Of a stretch of 15,240 bases of DNA, positions 7,135 through 15,112 are shown in pieces. A program made the translations under genes and the position numbers. The first letter of the stretch is position 1, and each line of letters opens with the position of its first letter. The DNA lies in contig DUNY01000228.1 of NCBI GenBank assembly GCA_012839145.1, positions 1-15,240 of the forward strand. The letters run 5' to 3'. The notes under the pieces were generated by a model. That model searched no databases. It saw only the letters and a program-made list of their open reading frames with translations, and was not told where the DNA came from. Source of the DNA: Thermoanaerobacterales bacterium (GTDB lineage Bacteria; Bacillota; Thermosediminibacteria; Thermosediminibacterales; Tepidanaerobacteraceae).

Positions 7135-8856
7135 ATGATAAAAGGAATTGCAGCATCACCCGGGATAGAAATCGGGAAAGCACACCTAATTAAGCCTCAG
7201 CAGGTTGACATAAATACCGAGGCCGTTATCGAAGAAAACATAGACGGAGAAATAAAGAGATTTGATGAGGCAGTTGGTTTATCTAAGTTGCAGCTTAAAC
7301 AAATCAAAGAAAAAGCTGAAAAGGAATTGGGTGCCGATAAGGCCGAAATCTTCGGTGCACATCTAATGATACTTGAAGATCCGGTTTTTCTGGATGAGAT
7401 AGTATCCAAAATCAAGACAGAATCAATCACGGCAGACAATGCAACATCCCAAGTTGTAAAAAATTATGTTGAGATTTTTAACAACTTGGAAGATGAGTAC
7501 ATGAAGGAAAGAGCTGCCGACATAAAAGATGTAGGGGAAAGAATAGTAAAAAATATTTTGGGTGTTTCTACGGACAGCTTTATTTTCTCCGAAAAAGTTA
7601 TTATCATAGCTAAAGATTTGACACCTTCAGATACAGCTCAGATGGACAAAGATAAAGTCCTTGCCTTTGCCACGGACATGGGAGGTCGCACTTCTCACAC
7701 GGCCATAATGGCCAGGTCTTTGGAAATACCGGCAGTGGTAGGACTGGTAGATATAACAGAGAAGGTTCAAGATGGCGATCTTATTGTTATAGATGGCAAC
7801 AAAGGAATAGTAAGTATAAATCCCGATGAAACCACTTTGAAGGAATATGAAACATTAAAACGGGATTACATGGAATATCGCAGACAATTGAAGGAATTAA
7901 AAGACTTGCCTGCCGAGACCGGTGATAAATTGCGGCGGGTGGAGCTTTCCGCCAACATCGGAACACCCCGGGATGTAAAAGGTGCCATAGAAAATGGAGC
8001 GGAAGGTGTGGGCCTTTATCGCACAGAGTTTTTATACATGGACCGAGATGCACTTCCCACGGAGGAAGAACAATTTGAAGCCTACAGAGAAGTAATTGAA
8101 AAAATGGCGCCAAGACCTATTATCATAAGAACCCTCGATATCGGCGGAGACAAAAAACTCTCCTATCTTGACATGCCCGAAGAGCTCAACCCATTTATGG
8201 GGTGGCGTGCTATTCGCATGTGCCTAGATAGACCTGATATACTAAAGACCCAGCTCAGAGCAATATTAAGGGCTAGTATTTATGGGAATGCAAAAATTAT
8301 GTATCCCATGGTATCAGGTTCTGAAGAAGTTTGCAGGGCTAACGCTATATTGAATGAAGCAAAACAGGAACTAAAGGCTGAGGGCATTTCCTTTGACGAA
8401 AACCTTGAGGTTGGTATAATGGTCGAAATACCGTCAGCGGCAGTAACAGCAGATATTCTGGTCAAAGAAGTGGATTTTTTCAGTATCGGAACTAACGACC
8501 TTATACAGTATACCCTGGCTGTGGACCGCATGAACGAACATATATCTCATTTGTATGAACCCCTTCACCCGGCAGTTCTAAGACTCATCAAAAACGTGAT
8601 AGACGCTTCTCACAAGGCTGGTAAGTGGACAGGCATGTGCGGTGAAATGGCAGGAGACACATCGGCAACCGCCATCCTCTTAGGCATGGGTCTGGACGAA
8701 TTCTCAATGAGTGCACCTTCTATACCTCAAGTGAAAAAGATAATCCGTTCTCTTACCTATGAAGAAGCACAACATATTGCCCAAAAGGCCCTTTCCATGG
8801 ATAAACCGGAAGATATAAGAAACATGGTGGAGCAGGAAATGGAAAGGATCAGGTAA
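7135..8856 (+). CDS. ptsI: Phosphoenolpyruvate-protein phosphotransferase (PTS Enzyme I)
   Basis: The 573-residue Enzyme I transfers phosphate from PEP to HPr, the first step of the PTS, in the cytoplasm. The start is set at ATG 7135, giving the typical MIKGIAASPGI beginning with GAGGGGG (7123-7129) five bases upstream; a TTG at 7117 in the same frame overlaps the previous stop and is less likely. The phosphorylated histidine is His188 in GGRTSHTAIMARS. The PEP-binding barrel carries RTLDIGGDK and NPFMGWRAIR, and the active-site cysteine is Cys502 in GMCGEMAGD; the E. coli counterparts are His189 and Cys502. Length is normal. HPr is not encoded in the window. It is unusual for ptsI to sit with an orphan EIIA and an SAF dehydrogenase instead of ptsH, so it may be a second, dedicated Enzyme I. 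Confidence 0.97.
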   Translation: MIKGIAASPGIEIGKAHLIKPQQVDINTEAVIEENIDGEIKRFDEAVGLSKLQLKQIKEKAEKELGADKAEIFGAHLMILEDPVFLDEIVSKIKTESITADNATSQVVKNYVEIFNNLEDEYMKERAADIKDVGERIVKNILGVSTDSFIFSEKVIIIAKDLTPSDTAQMDKDKVLAFATDMGGRTSHTAIMARSLEIPAVVGLVDITEKVQDGDLIVIDGNKGIVSINPDETTLKEYETLKRDYMEYRRQLKELKDLPAETGDKLRRVELSANIGTPRDVKGAIENGAEGVGLYRTEFLYMDRDALPTEEEQFEAYREVIEKMAPRPIIIRTLDIGGDKKLSYLDMPEELNPFMGWRAIRMCLDRPDILKTQLRAILRASIYGNAKIMYPMVSGSEEVCRANAILNEAKQELKAEGISFDENLEVGIMVEIPSAAVTADILVKEVDFFSIGTNDLIQYTLAVDRMNEHISHLYEPLHPAVLRLIKNVIDASHKAGKWTGMCGEMAGDTSATAILLGMGLDEFSMSAPSIPQVKKIIRSLTYEEAQHIAQKALSMDKPEDIRNMVEQEMERIR

Positions 8857-8895
8857 AATAAAGGATGCATAGTGAATCAAGAAAACAAATGAAAA

Positions 8896-8946
8896 ATTAA
8901 TAAAGAATGAGCCCGTACATATGTTGCGGGGTCATTCTTTATTAAT
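8896..8946. terminator. Long inverted repeat, probable bidirectional terminator
   Basis: ATTAATAAAGAATGA (8896-8910) is perfectly complementary to TCATTCTTTATTAAT (8932-8946). After one mismatch, CCCG (8912-8915) also pairs with CGGG (8927-8930). It lies between convergent genes: ptsI ends 39 bases before it and the GldG-like gene ends about 70 bases after it on the other strand. Its AT-rich flanks give T-runs on both strands, so it can terminate both transcripts. Confidence 0.75.
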
Positions 8947-9017
8947 AGTAATGTAGAAGCTTTCTGAGATGCCGTCATCTACACCGGAGCAATTTATTAC
9001 ATAAAATCACAAAAAGC

Positions 9018-10442
9018 TTATAGATTTCTCCTTCTCCACCAGAGGGCAAACCCAACGATAATTACAGCTAATGGTAAGATCACTACGGTGGCATAAAAGA
9101 TATTATTTGCCATATTTCCGGTCAAATTTACAAAGGGCGGTTCTTGTGTTTTAGCCGGAATGTTAAGCAAATTAGAGGTTTGAAGCAACCAACTTATGCT
9201 GTTTGCGGCAAAATCCAGATTTCCCGCAAGACCTATTGACTGGCCACCCAGAAAAGCCATATTCCCCACTACTACGGCTATAGGTTCACCTATTTCCAAA
9301 TCGGGAGCCGTTATGGTATTTGGTGTCAAAGGTGTTTCTTCCGCTTCCTCCGTTGCTTTAGATATGGCATAAGCCAAGTGTAAAGGTCCGGGAATATCAT
9401 TTTCATCCAATGATACTTCACTTTCTTCGAGATTCGTTTCTCCAAAAGCTTTTGGACTTGTAACCAAAAGTGAACTGACTTGCAGGCCTTCAGGAATTTG
9501 CTTCAATGCTTCAAGACTTCGGGTATAGGGTAATATAACCGAAAGCTTCTTTTCCAGAAGTATATCCGTTACATGGTGTTTTTCCACCATTGGCACAGGG
9601 GTCAGAGGGTCCGAATAAAAAGACCTTTCTGAGTCAGTAACAATATCATCATGCATTTTCAATCCCATAGCTGCCAGTAGACCTTTCCAACCGTCCAGCG
9701 AAATTTTAGGGTCGGTGGGGCCAAAAAGAAGAAACATCTTGCCACCGGATTTTATGAAATTTTCAAGCATATCCCTTTCTTTTGTTATCAGGTCCCTTTG
9801 GGGACCAACCGCTACGATGAGCCTGGCATCTTCCGGAATCTTACCTTCTACGGGCAAGTCAAGCTGCCCGGTGGTATATCCCTCACCCATTAAAAATAGG
9901 TTAAATCTGTCCAAATCTGACATGAGGCTTGCTTCTCCATGACCTGCCAAGAAGTAAATCATGGCTTGAGTTTGCTCTCCCAGATTGAGTATAGCTCCGG
10001 TGACGGCTTGTTCACCGTTAAAATTCATGGAATACTGATTGGCACCCGGTGAATAAAGGTTGTATTGGCTTATGGTCCGGGAATGTTTTGAATCCTCAAC
10101 TATAATGGTGTTGTACTCTTTGACATTGTATTTATTTGCCAGTGCCGGATCTTTTTGTGGATCAGAGAAACTCACTATTATTTTCGATGAGGCAAAACCA
10201 TACTCTTTTAAAAGATTTTTTATTTCACTGCCTGTGCTGCTCCCCTCGGCAATAAAGGCGGTTATTTTTATGGTTTCTTCCAGCTGCCCGATGACTTCCT
10301 TGGTTTTCTCAGAAAGGGTAAATCGACGGGCTTTTGTAAGATCAAAGCGGTAATGGTACCGAGCAGCCGCCAGATTTATACTTATGAAAGCTACAAGCAA
10401 AACAGCTATAATGAGAGTATATGAGAGTTTTGTATATTTCAT
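9018..10442 (-). CDS. GldG-like ABC transporter auxiliary membrane protein
   Basis: A 474-residue protein with one N-terminal membrane helix (about 8-28), a large domain presumably outside the membrane, and one C-terminal helix (about 450-468) followed by the basic tail WWRRRNL. The segment FDLTKARRFTLSEKTKEV after the first helix is typical of the GldG / ABC-transporter auxiliary family, as is YFLAGHGE further on. In Bacteroidetes GldG works with GldA and GldF in gliding; in Clostridia such operons are common and the substrate is unknown. AGGAGG lies about 11 bases before the ATG at 10442, on the minus strand. The gene is last in a three-gene operon, 13 bases after the permease gene. Function beyond membership of an export complex cannot be read from the sequence. 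Confidence 0.85.
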   Translation of the reverse strand: MKYTKLSYTLIIAVLLVAFISINLAAARYHYRFDLTKARRFTLSEKTKEVIGQLEETIKITAFIAEGSSTGSEIKNLLKEYGFASSKIIVSFSDPQKDPALANKYNVKEYNTIIVEDSKHSRTISQYNLYSPGANQYSMNFNGEQAVTGAILNLGEQTQAMIYFLAGHGEASLMSDLDRFNLFLMGEGYTTGQLDLPVEGKIPEDARLIVAVGPQRDLITKERDMLENFIKSGGKMFLLFGPTDPKISLDGWKGLLAAMGLKMHDDIVTDSERSFYSDPLTPVPMVEKHHVTDILLEKKLSVILPYTRSLEALKQIPEGLQVSSLLVTSPKAFGETNLEESEVSLDENDIPGPLHLAYAISKATEEAEETPLTPNTITAPDLEIGEPIAVVVGNMAFLGGQSIGLAGNLDFAANSISWLLQTSNLLNIPAKTQEPPFVNLTGNMANNIFYATVVILPLAVIIVGFALWWRRRNL

Positions 10443-10455
10443 CTCATTTCTCCTC

Positions 10456-11166
10456 CTAAGACCAGGCTCGTTTAGATACGCCGAGCATGGAAAGAATCAG
10501 CGAAACTATAATGATACTAATAAAATAAACAATATGTGTAGTATCGATAATGCCGCGTAAAAAATCCCCATAGTGTTCGGAGATTGCAAGTGTTTTGGCG
10601 AAGGAGCCAAGGGGTCCGGAGATATTGCCGGACAGCCAGCTGAATACCCACAAAAGCAATAAAACACCAAAACTTGATATACTGGCGATTACTTGATTTC
10701 CGGTCAAAGACGAACAAAGGATGCCGATAGCCAGATATGCTGCAACCAGTAAAAAGAACCCAAGATAAGTAGTAAAAATCACACCTTTATCCGGGGTTGA
10801 AAGGGCCAGTAAGATTCCGGGATAGACAAAAGTCAGCACTGTTATGACGAGAAAGTAAAACAGTGCAGCCAAATACTTACCCAGAATCAACTGGGGTATG
10901 GTAATAGGTGATGTCAGTAAAAACTCCATGGTGCCTTCTTGTTCTTCTCCCGCTAAAAGTCTCATTGTAAGTGCTGGGGCAGCGAATATCAAAATTACCG
11001 CCAGATTCATGAATACACCGGTTAGGTCGGCTATTCTGGTTGTAAAGAGTGTAACTGAAAAGAAATAACCGCCCAATCCAAGAATAACTGCACCTACAAC
11101 ATATGCCAAGGGAGAAGTGAAAAATCCCTTTATTTCTTTTTTAGAAACAGAAATAATTTTCCTCAC
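10456..11166 (-). CDS. ABC-2 type transporter permease (GldF/NosY-like)
   Basis: A 236-residue integral membrane protein with about six hydrophobic segments. The opening KKEIKGFFTSPLAYVVGAV, and RLLAGEEQEGTMEFLLTSPI in the middle, are hallmarks of ABC-2 permeases of the GldF/NosY type. It should form the membrane channel with the ATPase encoded just upstream. The start is a GTG at 11166 whose first bases overlap the TGA of the ATPase gene (shared GTGA, 11163-11166), a classic arrangement for translational coupling. An AGGGAG-like ribosome site lies about 11 bases before it. Substrate is not predictable. Confidence 0.9.
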   Translation of the reverse strand: MRKIISVSKKEIKGFFTSPLAYVVGAVILGLGGYFFSVTLFTTRIADLTGVFMNLAVILIFAAPALTMRLLAGEEQEGTMEFLLTSPITIPQLILGKYLAALFYFLVITVLTFVYPGILLALSTPDKGVIFTTYLGFFLLVAAYLAIGILCSSLTGNQVIASISSFGVLLLLWVFSWLSGNISGPLGSFAKTLAISEHYGDFLRGIIDTTHIVYFISIIIVSLILSMLGVSKRAWS

Positions 11167-12134
11167 AGCTGCTTTTCTCCCTTCTGTGATGCTATGGCCG
11201 GTTCTTCCGTTACCAGTTCTAAAAAAATATCCTCAAGGGACATAAAGGATGATTTCATCTCCAGTATAGGAAAACCGTTTTCAGCCATGGCGTAAAAAAG
11301 GCTTTCTCGTATATCTTTTTCTATTTCCGATTGAACGGTATATTCACATAAGTCCTCCTCTAGGATACCGTTTACCGTAATGTTTTTAATCCCTGAAAGG
11401 CCTTCAATGACGGAATAAACCTTGTCCTTAGGCCCTTTTACTTGTAAAACAATTTCCTGATGCCCCATGAGGGACTCAGCTAAACGATGGGGTGTGTTTT
11501 CAGCTATTAAATTTCCCTTATTTATTATTGCTACTCTATGGCATAAACTACTGACTTCCGGCAAAATGTGGGAACTCAGGATCACTGTACGTTTTCCGGC
11601 AAGATTCTTTATTAGTTGCCGTATTTCTATAATTTGCTGTGGGTCCAGACCTACTGTAGGTTCATCCAGTATTAAGACTTGAGGGTCTCCCACTAAAGCT
11701 TGAGCTAAACCCACTCGCTGGCGGAATCCTCGGGATATATGACCGATAAGGCGGTTTTTAACATGGGTCACCCCAACTTCATCCATAACTTTATTTACCC
11801 GGTTAACTTTGTCTTTACCCTTTAAGCCTTTTAGCTCGGCGGCAAAAGTTATATAGTCATTTACTGTCATATCTTTATAAAGTGGTGGATTTTCAGGTAA
11901 ATACCCTATATACTTTTTAGCAGTGACAGGCTGTTTTACCACATCATACCCTGCTACTTTTACAAGCCCCGATGTTGGGGGCAAATACCCGGCAATTATT
12001 CTCATTGTAGTGGATTTGCCGGCACCGTTTGGCCCCAATAGGCCAAGAATCTCTCCATTTCTGACAAACAGAGTTATACGGTTCACCGCAATTTTGTTCC
12101 CGTATTTTTTTATTACATTTGAAAGTTCGATCAA
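11163..12134 (-). CDS. ABC transporter ATP-binding protein (GldA/CcmA-like)
   Basis: A 323-residue ATPase that should power the ABC-2 exporter encoded downstream. Walker A is GPNGAGKST (34-42). The Q-loop region reads YLPENPPLY, the signature is SRGFRQRVGLAQAL (from 134) in place of canonical LSGGQ, Walker B is VLILDEPT (153-160), and the H-loop His is 189 (SSH). The SRG signature and the extra C-terminal domain of about 90 residues are usual for GldA/drug-export ATPases. The start is a TTG at 12134, giving MIELSNVIKKYG; a GAGGTG site lies about 9 bases upstream and no ATG fits the family's N-terminus better. It is the first gene of the operon and divergent from the spore-protein gene. Confidence 0.93.
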   Translation of the reverse strand: MIELSNVIKKYGNKIAVNRITLFVRNGEILGLLGPNGAGKSTTMRIIAGYLPPTSGLVKVAGYDVVKQPVTAKKYIGYLPENPPLYKDMTVNDYITFAAELKGLKGKDKVNRVNKVMDEVGVTHVKNRLIGHISRGFRQRVGLAQALVGDPQVLILDEPTVGLDPQQIIEIRQLIKNLAGKRTVILSSHILPEVSSLCHRVAIINKGNLIAENTPHRLAESLMGHQEIVLQVKGPKDKVYSVIEGLSGIKNITVNGILEEDLCEYTVQSEIEKDIRESLFYAMAENGFPILEMKSSFMSLEDIFLELVTEEPAIASQKGEKQL

Positions 12135-12153
12135 ACCTATAACACCTCACCGT

Positions 12154-12182
12154 ATTAGAATAATTTTATCCCCCAGGGACAA
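12154..12182 (-). promoter_or_regulatory. Vegetative promoter for the ABC operon (minus strand)
   Basis: Reading the minus strand, TTGTCC (12182-12177) is followed after 17 bases by TCTAAT (12159-12154). These are 4/6 and 5/6 matches to the sigma-A -35 and -10. The start would fall roughly 10-15 bases upstream of the ABC operon's GAGGTG ribosome site. It overlaps the possible sporulation promoter on the other strand. Confidence 0.45.
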
Positions 12183-12186
12183 TATA
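12158..12186 (+). promoter_or_regulatory. Possible sigma-G-like promoter for the SASP gene
   Basis: GAATA (12158-12162) fits the forespore sigma-G -35 consensus, and after 17 bases CAATATA (12180-12186) matches the CATnnTA-type -10 at all but one fixed position. SASP genes are normally sigma-G-controlled. Against it, transcription would start at about 12193, right at the ribosome site GAGGTGAG (12192-12199), leaving a very short leader. Confidence 0.3.
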
Positions 12187-12202
12187 AAATCGAGGTGAGT
12201 TT

Positions 12203-12388
12203 ATGGGGAAAAAAAACGAAACAGCCAACCCTAATGAGAGACTTAAAATAGAAGCCGCTTTGGAGCTTGGCCTCTTAGAAAAAGCACAACTTTTGGGTTG
12301 GGATAGACTAACGGCCCAAGAGACCGGAAAAATCGGAGCATTAGTTAAAAAAATGCTAAAACACAATATAAATTATACCACAGAATGA
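12203..12388 (+). CDS. Small acid-soluble spore protein, alpha/beta type
   Basis: A 61-residue protein related to alpha/beta SASPs, which coat and protect DNA in the dormant spore and are later degraded by the GPR protease. The pattern KIEAALELGL (15-24) corresponds to the conserved first helix containing the GPR site, with E17-A18 where most members have Glu-Ile. LTAQETGKIGALVKKM (36-51) corresponds to the second DNA-binding helix with its TA-x-x-x-G-x-x-G pattern. The linker with LGW (31-33) is typical of a shorter clostridial subgroup, as I recall it. GAGGTGAG (12192-12199) lies 3 bases before the ATG at 12203. Transcribed alone, with a strong terminator after it. Its presence argues that the organism forms endospores. 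Confidence 0.8.
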   Translation: MGKKNETANPNERLKIEAALELGLLEKAQLLGWDRLTAQETGKIGALVKKMLKHNINYTTE

Positions 12389-12442
12389 TTTGATTTAAAA
12401 CTTCGCCAAAACAAGAGGAAACAATTATAAGGCCAATATTTT

Positions 12443-12490
12443 AACCACGAGTTTAAAACTTTTAAGTATAAACTCGTGGTTTTTTATTTC
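12443..12490 (+). terminator. Strong rho-independent terminator after the SASP gene
   Basis: AACCACGAGTTTA (12443-12455) pairs perfectly with TAAACTCGTGGTT (12469-12481). ACTT and AAGT can add pairs inside the loop. A T-run, TTTTTT, occupies 12480-12485. Confidence 0.9.
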
Positions 12491-12617
12491 AGTTTGAGTC
12501 CATTTTGTTAAGATGTTAAAAAACGAATAATTAAAAGTAATAATCCGAAAAAAGCGTTTTATTAGTTTTTTTATACAAAATACAAGTTTAATAGAGTTAT
12601 GATAAATGAGAACCCCA

Positions 12618-12626
12618 TGATATAAT
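12618..12626 (+). promoter_or_regulatory. Extended -10 promoter upstream of nhaC
   Basis: TGATATAAT, with -10 hexamer at 12621-12626, is identical to the element before the gutA-like operon. A weak -35 (TTATGA, 12597-12602) lies 18 bases upstream. A second extended -10, TGGTATAAT (12732-12740), sits directly before the ribosome site and would give a leader of only about a dozen bases. Confidence 0.5.
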
Positions 12627-12759
12627 ACATAAATATAATATAAAATGCATAAATATACATAATCAAACACATGTAACCCTTCGATATCATGTATTTCAAT
12701 ACTATATACACTACATAAAAATGCATCATTATGGTATAATCATAAAAGGAGTGATAAAT

Positions 12760-14142
12760 TTGGCCAAACGAAAACCATATTTTTACGAAGCTTTAATTTC
12801 AATCTTAGGATTAATTCTTATAATGGGAATATCTTTAGTGAAATATGAGACTGATCCCCATATTCCCATGTTATTGGGATCAGTTATAGCAGGTCTTGTA
12901 GCTTATAAGGCAGGATATGATTGGAAGTACATCGAACGAGGAATGATTGAAGGTATAACACAGGCACTGCAATCCGTGATTATTTTAACCATTATAGGTG
13001 TCTTAATCGGCGTGTGGATTCAGGCAGGTGTAGTACCTTCCATGATATACTACGGATTTAATATTTTGTCACCAAGAATATTCTTACTAGCTTCACTATT
13101 GATATGCTCTGTTACATCATTGGCAACCGGCACTTCTTGGGGGACGGTAGGTACTGTCGGGATAGCTTTGATGGGAATAGCTCAGGGGCTTGGTGTCCCG
13201 GCTCCCATAGCAGCTGGGGCCATCATTTCTGGGGCTTATTTCGGTGATAAGATGTCACCTCTTTCCGATACAACAAACTTGGCACCGGCAGTGGCAGGCA
13301 CTGATGTCTTCACCCATGTAAGACATATGATTTATACTACAGGTGTAACGTATATTATTGTTGCCATTTTATATTTGGTATTGGGCATGAAATTCGGCAG
13401 TGGTGAAATGACCATCTCCACTATAAATGAAATCAAAGAAGGCTTAGAAGCGCAGTTTTTTATTAGTCCATTGTTGCTAATTCCCCCATTGGTTGTTATA
13501 ACCTGTGTAGCTTTAAAAGCCCCGGCAATTCCCAGCATAACATTAGGTGTAATCTTAGGGGCACTGGAAGCAGCCATATTTCAGAAAGCTGATTTGGGAA
13601 CAATAATAACGGCAGGTTATTCCGGCTATGTTAGTGAAACCGGCGGTCAATTAATAGATGAACTGCTCACAGCAGGAGGTATGACTGCTATGTCTTACTC
13701 CATTTCACTGACTATAGCCGCTATGATGTTTGGAGGAATCCTAGAAAAAACAGGACAAATGGAAGCTTTGATGAAACCTATACTAAAGCGGCTGAAAAGC
13801 GATGGCAGTTTGATATTTGCAACAATAGCGTCTTGTGTTGCTACAAACATGCTGCTTCCGGAACAGTATATTTCCATAGTTGTACCGGGAAGGATGTATG
13901 CCGATGTTTACAAGGAGCGGGGACTGCATCCTAAGAACCTATCTAGGGCCTTGGAAGATGGAGGGACCATAACTTCGGTCTTAGTGCCTTGGAATACTTG
14001 TGGAGCTTTTATGAAGGATATCTTAGGTATATCTGCAGCTGCATACGGACCATGGGCATTTTTAAACTATATTAATCCCATAGTTTCAATTATTTACGGG
14101 TTTACCGGATTTACTATAGAGAGATTAAACGAAGATGAATAG
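12760..14142 (+). CDS. nhaC: Na+/H+ antiporter of the NhaC family
   Basis: A 460-residue integral membrane protein with about 11-12 hydrophobic segments, expected to exchange Na+ for H+ across the cytoplasmic membrane. Family motifs are GTSWGT (124-129) and GDKMSPLSDTTNLAP (from 162). The C-terminal half carries an internal echo of the first, with LPEQYIS and VPWNTCG. I chose the TTG at 12760 because AAAGGAG (12745-12751) lies 8 bases upstream and the product begins MAKRKPYFYEA; an ATG at 12721 would overlap a promoter-like element and lacks a ribosome site. Some NhaC-family members carry other substrates, such as malate/lactate exchange in MleN, so the exact exchange is not certain. The gene appears to be monocistronic. 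Confidence 0.92.
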   Translation: MAKRKPYFYEALISILGLILIMGISLVKYETDPHIPMLLGSVIAGLVAYKAGYDWKYIERGMIEGITQALQSVIILTIIGVLIGVWIQAGVVPSMIYYGFNILSPRIFLLASLLICSVTSLATGTSWGTVGTVGIALMGIAQGLGVPAPIAAGAIISGAYFGDKMSPLSDTTNLAPAVAGTDVFTHVRHMIYTTGVTYIIVAILYLVLGMKFGSGEMTISTINEIKEGLEAQFFISPLLLIPPLVVITCVALKAPAIPSITLGVILGALEAAIFQKADLGTIITAGYSGYVSETGGQLIDELLTAGGMTAMSYSISLTIAAMMFGGILEKTGQMEALMKPILKRLKSDGSLIFATIASCVATNMLLPEQYISIVVPGRMYADVYKERGLHPKNLSRALEDGGTITSVLVPWNTCGAFMKDILGISAAAYGPWAFLNYINPIVSIIYGFTGFTIERLNEDE

Positions 14143-14149
14143 GGAAAGG

Positions 14150-14176
14150 ACAAGCCGTTATTGGCTTGTTTTTTTA
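14150..14176 (+). terminator. Rho-independent terminator after nhaC
   Basis: ACAAGCC (14150-14156) pairs with GGCTTGT (14163-14169) around the loop GTTATT. The run of seven T's at 14169-14175 follows directly. It begins 8 bases after the stop codon. Confidence 0.9.
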
Positions 14177-14355
14177 CCTGTAACAACAGCATGAAACAGA
14201 AAGCACCTGTGGAATAACATTACTTTTTAAGGACAACATAATCTTGAGGTGTGCTTGTGGGGAAAGTATTGGAGGTATGCATAAAGACAGGTTGTTTTCA
14301 GGACTCTAAAGTCAAATACCAATCGATAAGAGCGAAAAGTAACGTCGGCTGATAT

Positions 14356-14384
14356 TTGTTTTGGCGAATTAAATGAAGTATAAT
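14356..14384 (+). promoter_or_regulatory. Promoter for the DedA-like gene
   Basis: A perfect -10 hexamer TATAAT (14379-14384) follows a weak TTGTTT -35 (14356-14361) with a 17-base spacer. The start would be at about 14391, almost on the ribosome site, so the leader would be very short. Confidence 0.45.
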
Positions 14385-14402
14385 TTAGTATAGGTGATGG
14401 AA

Positions 14403-15011
14403 TTGTCAATTTCACAATATGCGTATCAAATGCTATACTCTTACGGATATTATGGGCTTTTTATTATTTTGTTACTTGAAGGCTTAGGCCTTCCTCTACC
14501 TATCCAACTGGCATTTATGGCAACTGCATATTTTATACATATAAACACCATGGATGTACTAACTGTAATAGTCGCTGCAACTGCGGGAAATTTATCGGGT
14601 AATGTCATAGCATATTACCTAGGACATTATGGAGGAAAACCCGTTTTTCAGAAGATAAACCGGTTTCTTGGGATAAAGAATGAAGATATAAACAGAATTA
14701 AAGGTTGGTTTGACAAATATGGGAGCATTACCAACATGATCAGTCGTTGGATTGGGATCACCAGAACACCTGCAATATGGGCAGCAGGTCTTTTTAAGAT
14801 AGACTTTTTTTCATATGCTTTATTTTCTTTTATCGGAGACTTATTGTGGACTGTTTTTTGGGTGGAGTTGTTCACTAGAGCGCATTCCTATGTAAATTCG
14901 TTTTTATATTTGCCCTTTGAATATAAAGTATTTGGTCTAATATTTATATTTTTCCTTGTCTATATTTCATGGCGGTGTTTTTTTAAGGTATTCAGGAATA
15001 AGGGTATTTGA
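14403..15011 (+). CDS. DedA-family membrane protein (VTT domain)
   Basis: A 202-residue membrane protein of the DedA/VTT family; several relatives recycle undecaprenyl phosphate or translocate phospholipid across the membrane. Motifs are E26-G-L-G-L-P-L-P (26-33), the glycine-rich GNLSGNVIAYYLGHYGG, and SRWIGITRTPA with R115 and R121, the arginines typical of the family. The start is uncertain: AGGTGAT (14392-14398) best serves the TTG at 14403, while GTG 14394 and ATG 14397 lie in the same frame and overlap that ribosome site. The C-terminal segment has one more hydrophobic stretch and a basic end. No terminator is visible before the riboswitch promoter. The precise substrate is not predictable from sequence. 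Confidence 0.85.
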   Translation: MSISQYAYQMLYSYGYYGLFIILLLEGLGLPLPIQLAFMATAYFIHINTMDVLTVIVAATAGNLSGNVIAYYLGHYGGKPVFQKINRFLGIKNEDINRIKGWFDKYGSITNMISRWIGITRTPAIWAAGLFKIDFFSYALFSFIGDLLWTVFWVELFTRAHSYVNSFLYLPFEYKVFGLIFIFFLVYISWRCFFKVFRNKGI

Positions 15012-15050
15012 GCATTATTAGAAATTTATATCTACTCATCATCTTAAACC

Positions 15051-15079
15051 TTGTGAAATTGAAGAGATAAGTATATAAT
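15051..15079 (+). promoter_or_regulatory. Promoter driving the cobalamin riboswitch
   Basis: TTGTGA (15051-15056) and a perfect TATAAT (15074-15079) are separated by exactly 17 bases. Transcription would start at about 15086, some 27 bases before the riboswitch core. Confidence 0.7.
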
Positions 15080-15112
15080 AAAAATCAAGAAATGAATATG
15101 TATTTTTCAATC

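Larger units (their letters stand above)
12389..12759 (+). other. AT-rich intergenic region before nhaC
   Basis: No gene was seen in these 371 bases. It holds the SASP terminator, then very AT-rich DNA with two extended -10 elements. CATAAATATA occurs twice, at 12628-12637 and 12648-12657, a 20-base spacing that could be an operator. The palindrome ATGCAT occurs at 12645-12650 and 12721-12726. No riboswitch class was recognised. Confidence 0.5.

Noticed and set aside
12628..12657. CRISPR-like or iteron repeats
   Set aside because: There are only two copies of a 10-base AT-rich word, with no spacer pattern and no cas or replication gene.
12425..12670. Minus-strand 81-codon frame in the AT-rich gap
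   Set aside because: It runs through the SASP terminator, is rich in Tyr, Ile, Phe and Lys as expected from AT-rich noncoding DNA, and has no recognisable domain.
12721..12759. ATG at 12721 as the nhaC start
   Set aside because: It has no ribosome site and contains a perfect extended -10 element; TTG 12760 has AAAGGAG at 8-base spacing and gives a typical N-terminus.
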